Both the position numbers and the translations under genes were made by a program. The notes under the pieces were generated by a model. The model ran no database searches and was not told where the DNA came from. It saw only the letters and a program-made list of their open reading frames with translations. 64,000 nucleotides of DNA from Actinomadura syzygii (GTDB lineage: Bacteria > Actinomycetota > Actinomycetes > Streptosporangiales > Streptosporangiaceae): assembly GCF_008085905.1 (NCBI RefSeq), contig NZ_VSFF01000003.1:62001-126000 (forward strand), given 5' to 3'. Below, one piece after another: positions 47,149-55,199 of the stretch (its first letter is position 1; each line of letters opens with the position of its first letter).

Positions 47149-48328
47149 CGACGACGCCGGCCGCACGGCCGCGCCGGACGCGGGGCTGCTGTCGCCGGTC
47201 CGCGCCGGGACCGCGGCCGAGGCCGCGACGAGCGACCACGCCTACCTGGCCGCGATGCTGGACGCCGAGGCGGCCCTCGCCCGCGCGCAGGCGCGGCTCG
47301 GGATCGTCCCGGCGGACGCGGCCGACGCGATCGCCGCCGCGGCCGTGCCCGAGCGGTTCGACCTCGTGGACCTCGCGCGCCGGGCGCGCGGATCGGGCAA
47401 CCCGGTCGTCCCGCTGGTCGCCGACCTGCGGGCCCTCGCCGGACCGGCGGGCGAGCACGTCCACCGGGGCGCCACCAGCCAGGACATCGTCGACACCGGC
47501 GCGATGCTCGTCGCGTTCCGGACGCGGCGCGTCGTCGTCGCCGAGCTCGACCGGGCGCTGGAGGCGCTCGCCGGGCTCGCCGCGCGGTACCGCGACACGC
47601 CGATGCCCGCCCGCACCCTCGGCCGCCAGGCGATGCCGACGACGTTCGGCGCGAAGGCCGCGAACTGGCTGCTCGGCTGCCTGGAGGCGCGCGGACGGCT
47701 CACCGCCGTGATCCTGCCGGTCCAGCTCGGCGGCCCCGCCGGGACGCTCGACGCCTACGGCGGGCAGGCGTTCGACCTGGTCGCGGCGTACGCGGAGGAG
47801 ACGGGGCTGGCGCGCCCCGTCCTGCCCTGGCACACCCGCCGGACCCCGGTCGCCGAGCTGGCCGGGGCGCTCGCGCTGACCGCCGGGGCGCTCGGCAAGA
47901 TCGGCACCGACGTGTGGCTGCTGGCGCAGAGCGAGGTCGCCGAGGTCGCGGAGGCGGCCGGGCCGGGCCGCGGCGGCTCGTCGTCGATGCCGCACAAGCG
48001 CAACCCGGCGCTGTCCGCGCTGGTCCGCTCGGCGGCGCTGCAGGTCCCGGCGCAGGCGCAGGTGGTGTACGCGGCGCTGGCCGCGCCGCACGAGCGCCCG
48101 GCGGGGGAGTGGCACGCCGAGTGGCAGCCGCTGCGCGAGTGCCTGCGGCTCACCGGCGGCGCGGCCGAGACGGCCGCCGGGCTCGTGTCCGGCCTGGAGG
48201 TGTCCACCGAGCTGATGCGCGTCGACCTCGACGACCTGCTGGACGCGCTCGGCGGCGACCCCGGGCCCGGTGCCGCGGGCGCGCTCGTCGACCGGGCCCT
48301 CGACGCCTACCGGAGGAGCCGCGCGTGA
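47138..48328 (+). CDS. pcaB: 3-carboxy-cis,cis-muconate cycloisomerase
   Basis: The 396-residue member of the fumarase/aspartase superfamily forms 4-carboxymuconolactone. Signature SSSMPHKRNPALSALV is near residue 285; HRGATSQDIVDTGAM and QAMPTTFGAKAANWLLG supply other active-site parts. The C-terminal region is shortened relative to some PcaB proteins. The start is TTG 47138, inside the end of pcaG; GGGAG lies about 11 bases upstream. Its stop overlaps the pcaD GTG. Confidence 0.93.
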   Translation: MASDDDAGRTAAPDAGLLSPVRAGTAAEAATSDHAYLAAMLDAEAALARAQARLGIVPADAADAIAAAAVPERFDLVDLARRARGSGNPVVPLVADLRALAGPAGEHVHRGATSQDIVDTGAMLVAFRTRRVVVAELDRALEALAGLAARYRDTPMPARTLGRQAMPTTFGAKAANWLLGCLEARGRLTAVILPVQLGGPAGTLDAYGGQAFDLVAAYAEETGLARPVLPWHTRRTPVAELAGALALTAGALGKIGTDVWLLAQSEVAEVAEAAGPGRGGSSSMPHKRNPALSALVRSAALQVPAQAQVVYAALAAPHERPAGEWHAEWQPLRECLRLTGGAAETAAGLVSGLEVSTELMRVDLDDLLDALGGDPGPGAAGALVDRALDAYRRSRA

Positions 48329-49095
48329 TCGCGCCGCACGCCCGCGCGGACGGCCCGGACGACGCGCCCGCCGTCGTCCTCGGACCGTCCCTCGGCACGT
48401 CCATGGACCTGTGGCTCCCGCAGCTCCCCACGCTCACGGCCGGGTGGCGCGTCCTGCGCTACGACCTGCCCGGGCACGGCGGCTCGCCGCCCCCGGACGG
48501 CCCGTTCACCGTCGCCGACCTCGCCGACGCCGTCGCCCGCCTCATGGACGAGCACGGCGTCGACCGCGCCGCCTACGCGGGCGTGTCGCTCGGCGGGGCG
48601 GTCGGCGTGGAGCTCGCGCTCCGCGCCCCGGACCGGGTCGCGAGCCTCGTCCTGTGCTGCACCTCGCCGCGGTTCGGCGAGCCGGGCCCGTGGCGGGAGC
48701 GGGCCGCGCTCGTCCGCCGGGACGGCACCGAGGCCCTCGCGGAGACGGCCCCGGGCCGCTGGTTCACGCCGGGCTTCACCGGCGCGGACCCGTACGTCGC
48801 GATGCTCCGCGCCGCCGACCGCGAAGGCTACGCGGCCTGCTGCGAGGCCCTCGCCCGGTTCGACGCGACCGACCGGCTCGGCGGGATCACCGCCCCGACG
48901 CTGGTGATCGCCGGGGCGGACGACATCCCGACCCCGCCGCGCGGCCACGCCGACCGGCTGGTCGCGGGCATCCCGGACGCCCGGCTCACCGTCCTCGACG
49001 GCGCCGCCCACCTCGCCAACGCCGAGCGGCCGGACCAGGTCACCGGCGCGATCGCCGCGCACCTCGACCGCACGTGGAAGGGAACCGGACGATGA
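48325..49095 (+). CDS. pcaD: 3-oxoadipate enol-lactonase
   Basis: The 256-residue alpha/beta hydrolase hydrolyses 3-oxoadipate enol-lactone to 3-oxoadipate. It shows APAVVLGPSLGTSMDLWLPQLPTL, the nucleophile Ser in AYAGVSLGGAVGVELAL, the Asp of VIAGADDIPTPP and the His of DGAAHLANAERPD. Some actinomycetes fuse this enzyme to the decarboxylase as PcaL; here they are separate but overlap by ATGA. The start GTG overlaps the pcaB stop. Confidence 0.92.
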   Translation: MIAPHARADGPDDAPAVVLGPSLGTSMDLWLPQLPTLTAGWRVLRYDLPGHGGSPPPDGPFTVADLADAVARLMDEHGVDRAAYAGVSLGGAVGVELALRAPDRVASLVLCCTSPRFGEPGPWRERAALVRRDGTEALAETAPGRWFTPGFTGADPYVAMLRAADREGYAACCEALARFDATDRLGGITAPTLVIAGADDIPTPPRGHADRLVAGIPDARLTVLDGAAHLANAERPDQVTGAIAAHLDRTWKGTGR

Positions 49096-49517
49096 GCGAG
49101 CGCCTCACCGACGCCGAGCGCCTCACCGACGCCGAGCGCCTCACCGAGGGCGAGCGGCACGCCCGGGGCATGGCGACGCGCCGCGCGGTGCTCGGCGACG
49201 CCCACGTCGACCGCGCCGAGGCCCGCAAGGACGCCTTCACCGAAGACTTCCAGGACCTCATCACCCGGTACGCGTGGGGCGAGATCTGGAGCCGCCCCGG
49301 CCTCGACCGCAGGACCCGGAGCTGCATCACCCTCACCGCCATGGTCGCGGGCGGCCACCTGGAGGAGCTGGCGATGCACGTCCGGGCCGCGCTCCGCAAC
49401 GGCCTCACCCCGGACGAGGTCAAAGAGGTGCTGCTCCAGTCGGCGATCTATTGTGGAGTGCCCGCCGCGAACTCGGCGTTCGCCGTCGCCCAGCGGGTAC
49501 TCGCAGAGCAGGAGTGA
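49092..49517 (+). CDS. pcaC: 4-carboxymuconolactone decarboxylase
   Basis: The 141-residue enzyme decarboxylates 4-carboxymuconolactone to the enol-lactone. The core reads GMATRRAVLGDAHVDRAEARKDAFTEDFQDLITRYAWGEIWSRPGLDRRTRSCITLTAMVAGGHLEELAMHVRAALRNGLTPDEVKEVLLQSAIYCGVPAANSAF-like, the PcaC family. The N-terminus is unusual: an 18-base unit is repeated three times, giving ERLTDA ERLTDA ERLTEG before the fold begins. ATG 49092 overlaps the pcaD stop. Confidence 0.93.
   Translation: MSERLTDAERLTDAERLTEGERHARGMATRRAVLGDAHVDRAEARKDAFTEDFQDLITRYAWGEIWSRPGLDRRTRSCITLTAMVAGGHLEELAMHVRAALRNGLTPDEVKEVLLQSAIYCGVPAANSAFAVAQRVLAEQE
49098..49151 (+). repeat. Triple 18-nt tandem repeat in pcaC
   Basis: GAGCGCCTCACCGACGCC occurs at 49098-49115 and 49116-49133, with a third, slightly changed copy at 49134-49151. 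It encodes a hexapeptide repeat in the enzyme's N-terminal extension; the repeat number may vary between strains. Confidence 0.85.
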
Positions 49518-49540
49518 ACACAGCCCAAGCGGAGGGCCAC

Positions 49541-50380
49541 GTGGCAGGGGACGGCGCGGATCCGGGCGACACCGGCGGGGCGGCGGGTCGCGCGCGGCCG
49601 GTCGGCGTGGCGGGCAAGGTGATGGCCATCCTGAACGCGTTCGCGCAGGGCGGCGTCCGGCTGAACCTCAGCGAGATCTGCCGCCGCGCCGGGCTGCCGC
49701 TCGCCACCGGCCACCGGCTCGTCGGAGAGCTGGTCGGGGGCGGGTTCCTGGAGCGCGTCCCGGACGGCACCTACCGCATCGGCACCCGGCTGTGGCGGAT
49801 CGGCAGCCAGGCCCCGGCCGTCACGGGCCTGCGCGAGCTGGCCCTCCCGCACATGGAGGACCTGTACGAGGCGACGCACGACAACGTGCAGCTCGGCGTC
49901 CTGCGCGACGGCCGCGTCCTGATCGTGGAGCGGCTGCGCGGCACCCGCTCGGTGCCGGTCCTGACGCAGGTCGGCGCGACGCTGCCGCTGCACGCCACCG
50001 GCGTCGGCAAGGTGCTGCTCGCCCACGCGCCGCCGGACGTCCGCGAGCGGGTGCTGCGCGGCGGGCTGCCCCGGCACTCGGCCCGCACCACCACCGACCC
50101 GGACGAGCTGCGCCGCGCCCTCGACCGGGTCCGCCGCGCCGGGTACGCGCTGACCCGCGACGAGATGACGCTCGGCGCGTCGTCCGTCGGCGCCCCGGTC
50201 CGGGACGGATCGGGCGAGGTCGTCGCCGCGCTGTCGCTCGTGTCGAGCACGCGGGGCGCGGACCTGCGGCGGCTGCTGCCGCCGCTGACGACGGCGGTGC
50301 GCGCCCTGTCCAGGGACGTGGCGCAGCACTGGAACGGTCATCCCGACATCTTCTCCGCGGAGCGGAAGACCGGCGCCTGA
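49541..50380 (+). CDS. IclR family regulator (PcaR/PobR type)
   Basis: The ~279-residue protein has an N-terminal winged helix (KVMAILNAFAQGGVRLNLSEICRRAGLPLATGHRLVGELVGGGFLERVPDGTYRIGTRLWRIG). An IclR effector domain follows (LREL ALPHMEDLYEATHDNVQLGVLRDGRVLIVERLRG, GATLPLHATGVGKVLLAHAP, GYALTRDEMTLGASSVGAPV). GTG 49541 with GGAGG five bases upstream is the better start; GTG 49514, overlapping the pcaC stop, is in frame and would add nine residues. Lying between pcaC and pobA, it is probably the operon's activator or repressor, responding to protocatechuate, 4-hydroxybenzoate or 3-oxoadipate. Confidence 0.9.
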   Translation: MAGDGADPGDTGGAAGRARPVGVAGKVMAILNAFAQGGVRLNLSEICRRAGLPLATGHRLVGELVGGGFLERVPDGTYRIGTRLWRIGSQAPAVTGLRELALPHMEDLYEATHDNVQLGVLRDGRVLIVERLRGTRSVPVLTQVGATLPLHATGVGKVLLAHAPPDVRERVLRGGLPRHSARTTTDPDELRRALDRVRRAGYALTRDEMTLGASSVGAPVRDGSGEVVAALSLVSSTRGADLRRLLPPLTTAVRALSRDVAQHWNGHPDIFSAERKTGA

Positions 50381-50431
50381 CCCCGGTACCGGCGCGCGCG
50401 AGCGCCGCCGGGCGGAGCATGAGGAGGTTCG

Positions 50432-51592
50432 ATGCGTACCCAGGTCGCGATCATCGGCGGCGGCCCGGCGGGACTGCTCCTGTCCCGGCTCCTGCACCGC
50501 CAGGGGATCGACTCGGTGGTGCTGGAGAGCCGCGACCGCGACTACGTCGAGCACCGGCAGCGCGCCGGGATGCTGGAGCAGGGCACGACCGACGCGCTGC
50601 GCGAGTGCGGCGCGGGGGAGCGCCTCGACCGGGAGGGGCTCGTCCACCACGGGCTGGAGCTGCGGTTCGGCGGCGCGGGGCACCGGGTCCCGATCACCGA
50701 CCTCACCGGCCGGACGGTGACCATCTACGCGCAGACCGAGATCGTCAAGGACCTCGTCGCGCTGCGGCGGGCGGACGGCGGCGACGTCCGGTTCGAGGCC
50801 GAGGTCGTCGGCCTGGACGCGTCCGCGCCCAGCGTCACCTTCCGCAGTGGGGGCCGGACGCACACTCTGGAGTGCGACTACATCGCGGGCTGCGACGGGT
50901 TCCACGGCGTCAGCCGCCCGGCCGTGCCGGGCCTGCGGACGTTCTCCCGCGAGTACCCCTTCGCCTGGCTCGGCATCCTCGCCGACGTCCCGCCGTCCAC
51001 CGAGGAGCTGATCTACGCCAACCACGACCGCGGGTTCGCGCTGCACAGCCTCCGTTCGCCCAAGGTCAGCCGCCTCTACCTCCAGGTGTCCCCGGACGAG
51101 GACATCGCCGTGTGGCCCGACTCCCGCATCTGGGACGAGCTGGCGACCCGGTTCGCCACCGACGACGGCTGGACGCTCCGCGAGGGCCCAGTCACCGACA
51201 AGTCGATCACGCCGATGCGCAGCTTCGTCGCCGAGCCGATGCGGCACGACAGGCTGTTCCTCGCGGGGGACGCGGCGCACATCGTCCCGCCGACCGGGGC
51301 GAAGGGGCTGAACCTTGCGGTGTCCGACGTGATCATCCTGGCGCGGGCGCTGGCCGAGCGGTACGGGTCCGGCTCGGAGACGCTGCTGGACGGCTACTCC
51401 GCCGCGTGCCTGCGGCGCGTCTGGCGGGCCGAGCACTTCTCCTACTGGATGACGACGCTGCTGCACACCGACCCGGCCGCGAGCACGTTCGAGCGGCGGC
51501 TCCAGCGCTCCCACCTGGAGTACGTGGCCTCCTCGGCGGCGGCCGCGACGTCCCTGGCGGAGAACTACGCAGGACTGCCCATCGCGGGATGA
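50432..51592 (+). CDS. pobA: 4-hydroxybenzoate 3-monooxygenase
   Basis: The 386-residue flavoprotein hydroxylates 4-hydroxybenzoate to protocatechuate. It has the FAD motif VAIIGGGPAGLLLSRLLHRQGID, ESRDRDYVEHRQRAGMLEQGT, DYIAGCDGFHGVSR (GD-type motif) and RLFLAGDAAHIVPPTGAKGLNLAVSDVIILARAL. The length and motifs agree with PobA. ATG 50432 has GGAGG close upstream. As last gene of the pca unit it feeds the pathway encoded upstream. Confidence 0.95.
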   Translation: MRTQVAIIGGGPAGLLLSRLLHRQGIDSVVLESRDRDYVEHRQRAGMLEQGTTDALRECGAGERLDREGLVHHGLELRFGGAGHRVPITDLTGRTVTIYAQTEIVKDLVALRRADGGDVRFEAEVVGLDASAPSVTFRSGGRTHTLECDYIAGCDGFHGVSRPAVPGLRTFSREYPFAWLGILADVPPSTEELIYANHDRGFALHSLRSPKVSRLYLQVSPDEDIAVWPDSRIWDELATRFATDDGWTLREGPVTDKSITPMRSFVAEPMRHDRLFLAGDAAHIVPPTGAKGLNLAVSDVIILARALAERYGSGSETLLDGYSAACLRRVWRAEHFSYWMTTLLHTDPAASTFERRLQRSHLEYVASSAAAATSLAENYAGLPIAG

Positions 51593-51608
51593 GATGGACG
51601 TCACGCGA

Positions 51609-51656
51609 AATGGCAGCGTCTGAAATTCTGCCATTGCGGCAAGATCGGACTACCGT
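51609..51656 (+). promoter_or_regulatory. Dyad and promoter before the PAP2 gene
   Basis: AATGGCAG (51609-51616) pairs perfectly with CTGCCATT (51628-51635) around eleven bases, overlapping the expected -35 region of a promoter whose -10 is TACCGT (51651-51656). Transcription would start near 51663, at the ATG of a 17-codon leader ORF. It begins only 17 bases after the pobA stop and looks like the operator of the downstream gene. Confidence 0.55.
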
Positions 51657-51662
51657 GGGCGG

Positions 51663-51716
51663 ATGACGTTCGCCTCCCCAGCGCCGCAGGGGGCCTCCGG
51701 CCGGGCCGCGCGTTGA
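51663..51716 (+). CDS. Short leader ORF coupled to the PAP2 gene
   Basis: ATG 51663 opens a 17-codon frame (MTFASPAPQGASGRAAR) whose TGA overlaps the TTG start of the next gene (TTGA). It begins at the predicted transcription start. The PAP2 gene has no ribosome-binding site of its own, so translation may reach it by termination-reinitiation from this ORF. Confidence 0.35.
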   Translation: MTFASPAPQGASGRAAR

Positions 51717-52609
51717 GCCTGCTCGACCGGCCGCGCCGGGAGCCCGCGACCCCGGCCGCGCCACGCGGACCGTCGCGTCCGCCCTGGTCGGCCCGCCTTT
51801 CGTTGGCCCGCCTCCCCTGGCTGACGCGCCTGCGCCGCGCGGACGGCGGACGGCCCCGGCCGATCCGCGAGCTGCTGCTGATCGTCGCGCTGTTCGCCGC
51901 GTACAAGCTCGGCCGCCTGTTCGCCGCCGGCCGCGTCGGGGAGGCGTTCGGCAACGCCCGCGACGTCTGGCACCTGGAGCGGACGCTGCGGCTGCCGTCC
52001 GAGACCGGCGTCCAGGACGGGCTGATGCAGAGCGACGTCCTCGTCCACGCGGCGAACTCCTACTACGCCTTCGTGCACTTCCCGGCGGCGGTGGCGTTCC
52101 TGCTGTGGATGTACCTGCGGCGGCCCGGCCACTACCGGTGGATCCGCCGCGTCCTCGTCGGGCTGACCACGGCGGCGCTCGGCCTCCACCTGCTCGTCCC
52201 GCTCGCGCCGCCGCGCATGCTCCCCTCGACCGGGCTGATCGACACGGCCGCCCGGTTCGGGCCCGCGGTGTACGGGGCGCCGCAGAGCGACACGATCGCC
52301 AACCAGTACGCGGCGATGCCGTCGCTGCACATCGGCTGGGCGGCCGTCATCGCGGTCGGGCTCGTCGTCACGTCCCGGACGCGCTGGCGGTGGCTGTGGC
52401 TCACGCACCCGGTCGTGACCGTCGCGGTCGTCGTCGCCACCGCCAACCACTACTGGCTGGACGGGGTCGTCGTGCTGGCGCTGCTCTCGGTCACCGTGCT
52501 GCTGCTCCGCCCGCCCGCCTCCGAACACGTCACCGCCTCCGCAGGGGCGGGGGACTCCGAAACCGATGGCTCCGCGCCCAGCGTCTCCAGCAGCTCCAGG
52601 ACGGGCTGA
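51713..52609 (+). CDS. PAP2/AUR1-like membrane phosphatase or phosphotransferase
   Basis: The 298-residue membrane protein has about six hydrophobic segments, beginning with IRELLLIVALFAAYKLG, and the PAP2 catalytic signature split as PLAPPRMLPSTGLIDTA, AAMPSLHIGWAAVIAVGL and ATANHYWLDGVVVLALL. This form (PPRM-x-P...MPSLHxGW...NHYWLD) is the AUR1/inositolphosphotransferase-like branch, which moves phosphoalcohol groups between lipids. The N-terminal ~45 residues are Pro/Arg-rich and cytoplasmic. TTG 51713 has no Shine-Dalgarno. Its last 160 bases lie antisense to the end of cphA. Confidence 0.82.
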   Translation: MSLLDRPRREPATPAAPRGPSRPPWSARLSLARLPWLTRLRRADGGRPRPIRELLLIVALFAAYKLGRLFAAGRVGEAFGNARDVWHLERTLRLPSETGVQDGLMQSDVLVHAANSYYAFVHFPAAVAFLLWMYLRRPGHYRWIRRVLVGLTTAALGLHLLVPLAPPRMLPSTGLIDTAARFGPAVYGAPQSDTIANQYAAMPSLHIGWAAVIAVGLVVTSRTRWRWLWLTHPVVTVAVVVATANHYWLDGVVVLALLSVTVLLLRPPASEHVTASAGAGDSETDGSAPSVSSSSRTG

Positions 52610-55197
52610 AGCTTCTCGTACAGCAGCAGGACCGGCTCTCCGGGCGCGGCGATGTCCAGCGCCGCCGCCACCGCGCCCTTCAGGTCGCCCGCCGGGTGGA
52701 CCCGCACGTCCGGCCTGGCCTCCCGCAGCCCCTGGACGATCAGCCGCGTCATCTCCCCGGACCGGCGTCCGCGCAGGTCCTCGTCCTCGTAGACGACGAC
52801 CCGGCCGAACGTCGCGCCGAGGGCTCGCGCGGTCTCGTCGACCAGTTCGTCGGACCGGTCGCCCGGCAGCGTGACCGCCGCGACGCCGCCGCCCCGCCAC
52901 CGCCGCGCGACGAGCTCCCCGACCGCGGCGACCGCCGCCGGGTTGTGCGCGTAGTCGACCAGGACGGGGTTCTCCCCGACCTGGTACACGCAGCCCCGCC
53001 CCGGGTTGAGGGTGTGCGGGTCGAACGTGCGCAGCGCCCGCGCGACGACGTCGACGGGGACGCCCAGCGCGCGGACGGCGGCGACGGCGGCGAGCGCGTC
53101 GGCGACGACGTGGGCCGCGTGCCCGCCGAACGAACCGGCGATGTCCTCCACGGGCAGGACGCGGGTCCTGCGGTCGCCGTGCGCCTCGGTCAGCCAGCCG
53201 TGCTCGGCGTAGTAGCCCACGCCGCCGTCGCGTAGATGGTCGACCAGGACGGGCGCGTCCGCCGACGGTGCGAAGTAGCGCAGTTCGGGCGCCCGCTCCC
53301 GCACCAGCGGGCGCTCGGCGAGCCGCGCCGTCGCCGGGTCGGCGGCGTTGAGCACGAGGTGCCCGCCCGGCCTCACCTCCTCGGCGACCAGCGCCTTGAT
53401 CTCGGCGAGGTCGTCCACGGTCTCGGTGTCGTCCATGCCGAGGTGGTCGCGGGTGACGTTGGTGACGACGGCGACGTCCGCGCGGTCGTAGCCGAGGCCC
53501 CGCCGGACGATCCCGCCGCGCGCCGTCTCCAGCACGGCCGCGTCCACCGACCGGTCGCCGAGCACCATCTCCGCCGACCGGGGCCCGGACGCGTCCGACA
53601 GGTGGACCAGCCGCCCGCCCACGAACACGCCCTCGGTGCTGGTCATGCCGGTGCGGCGGCCGTCCAGCTCCAGCATGTGCGCGATCATCCGGACGGTCGT
53701 GGTCTTGCCGTTCGTCCCCGTCACCGACACGATCGGCACCCGCGACGGGGTCCCGGCCGGGTACATGAGGTCGATGATGTCGCCCGCGACGTCGCGTCCC
53801 GCGCCCTCGTGCGGGGCGAGGTGCATGCGCAGCCCCGGCGCGGCGTTGACCTCCAGGATCCCGGCCGCGCCGCGGTCGGCGGGCGGCGGGGAGCCGATGT
53901 CGGGCAGCCGCAGGTCGATGCCGCACACGTCCATCCCGACGGTCGCGGCGGCCCGCACGCACATCTCCGCGACCTCGGGGTGCGTCTCGTCGGTCACGTC
54001 CCGGCTCGTCCCGCCGGTGGACAGGTTCGCGTTGCGGCGCAGCCGCACCCGCTCCCCGTCCGCGGGCACCGACGCCGGGCCGTGGCCCTGCCGGGCGAGC
54101 AGGCCCAGCTCGGTCGGCCCGAGCACGAGCCGGGTCAGCGGGCGGTCGTGCCCCTCGCCGCGCGCCGGGTCGGCGTTCACCCGCGCGACCAGCGCGGCGA
54201 CCGTGGCGGAGCCGTCGCCGGTGACGCACGCGGCGGCCAGCTCGGCCGCCGCGACCACCCGGCCGCCGACGACGAGGACGCGGTAGTCCCTGCCCGGGAT
54301 GTAGGACTCGACGAGCACCTCGCCCTCGTCCCCGGCGGCGGACGCGAACGCCGCCACCACCTCCGCGGGCTCGGTCAGCTCGATGTGCACGCCCTCGCCC
54401 TGGTGCCCGGCCAGCGGCTTGACCACGACCGGGCCGCCGATCTCGCGCAGCACGGCCAGCGCCTCCGCCGGGGACGCCGCGACCCGCCCCTCCGGGACGG
54501 GCACGCCCGCGTCGGCGAGGACGCGGTGCGCGAGCCGCTTGTCGCCCGCGACCTCCATCCCGATCGCGGACGTGCCGTCGGTCATCGCCGCCCACACCGT
54601 CCGGCGGTGCCGGCCGTAGCCGAGGCGCAGCAGGTTCAGGGCGCCGACCCGGCGGACCGGGACGTCCCGGCGGCGCGCCGCCCGCGCCAGCGCGGACGTG
54701 CTCACCCCGAGCCGCTCGCCCTCGTGCGCGGCGCGGATCCGGGCGAGGTCGGCGGAGAGGTCGGGCGCCGTCCCGGCGAGCGCGCCGGTCACGGTGCGCA
54801 GCGCGAGCGCGATCAGCATCTCGACGACCGCGCTGCCGGACGGCTCGTCCCGCGGGCACTCCAGGATCACGTCGTACTCGGACGGCCCGCCCGCGCGCAC
54901 CGTCCGGCCGAAGAACACCTCGCGGCCGATCAGCCCGGACAGCTCCAGCGTGACGTGCTCGGTGACGTGCCCGAAGTAGGTGCCGCGCGCCATCGCGGCG
55001 AGCAGCCCGCCGGGGCGGCCCGCCGAGCAGTGGTGCGTGCCGAGGCCGGGCAGCGCGTCCACCAGCCGCTCGGCGAAGCCGGGGTGGTCGGTCGTCTCGT
55101 GCCCGGTCAGGCCCTGGAGGTCGAGCCGCGCGATCGCGACGGGACGGGCCAGGTAGACGTTCGGGCCGCTCAGGCGGCGCACATGGTCGAGCCGCAC
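52450..55197 (-). CDS. cphA: Cyanophycin synthetase
   Basis: The 915-residue enzyme polymerises aspartate and arginine into cyanophycin using ATP. An N-terminal domain (to ~165) is followed by an ATP-grasp half (GDKRLAHRVLADAGVPVPEG, GGPVVVKPLAGHQGEGVHIEL, GILEVNAAPGLRMHLAP). The Mur-ligase-like half has its P-loop VTGTNGKTTTVRMIAHML near residue 492, with VLETARGGIVRRGLGYDRADVAVVTNVTRDHLG and VDYAHNPAA. The ~35 C-terminal residues (Ser/Thr/Ala-rich) are extra and overlap the PAP2 gene. GTG 55197 is two bases after the cyanophycinase stop. Confidence 0.93.
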   Translation of the reverse strand: MRLDHVRRLSGPNVYLARPVAIARLDLQGLTGHETTDHPGFAERLVDALPGLGTHHCSAGRPGGLLAAMARGTYFGHVTEHVTLELSGLIGREVFFGRTVRAGGPSEYDVILECPRDEPSGSAVVEMLIALALRTVTGALAGTAPDLSADLARIRAAHEGERLGVSTSALARAARRRDVPVRRVGALNLLRLGYGRHRRTVWAAMTDGTSAIGMEVAGDKRLAHRVLADAGVPVPEGRVAASPAEALAVLREIGGPVVVKPLAGHQGEGVHIELTEPAEVVAAFASAAGDEGEVLVESYIPGRDYRVLVVGGRVVAAAELAAACVTGDGSATVAALVARVNADPARGEGHDRPLTRLVLGPTELGLLARQGHGPASVPADGERVRLRRNANLSTGGTSRDVTDETHPEVAEMCVRAAATVGMDVCGIDLRLPDIGSPPPADRGAAGILEVNAAPGLRMHLAPHEGAGRDVAGDIIDLMYPAGTPSRVPIVSVTGTNGKTTTVRMIAHMLELDGRRTGMTSTEGVFVGGRLVHLSDASGPRSAEMVLGDRSVDAAVLETARGGIVRRGLGYDRADVAVVTNVTRDHLGMDDTETVDDLAEIKALVAEEVRPGGHLVLNAADPATARLAERPLVRERAPELRYFAPSADAPVLVDHLRDGGVGYYAEHGWLTEAHGDRRTRVLPVEDIAGSFGGHAAHVVADALAAVAAVRALGVPVDVVARALRTFDPHTLNPGRGCVYQVGENPVLVDYAHNPAAVAAVGELVARRWRGGGVAAVTLPGDRSDELVDETARALGATFGRVVVYEDEDLRGRRSGEMTRLIVQGLREARPDVRVHPAGDLKGAVAAALDIAAPGEPVLLLYEKLQPVLELLETLGAEPSVSESPAPAEAVTCSEAGGRSSSTVTESSASTTTPSSQ

Positions 55198-55199
55198 GG

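Noticed and set aside
51650..54859. A 1069-codon minus-strand frame overlapping cphA in another frame
   Set aside because: The true cphA frame (52450-55197) carries ATP-grasp and Mur-ligase motifs; the longer frame has none.
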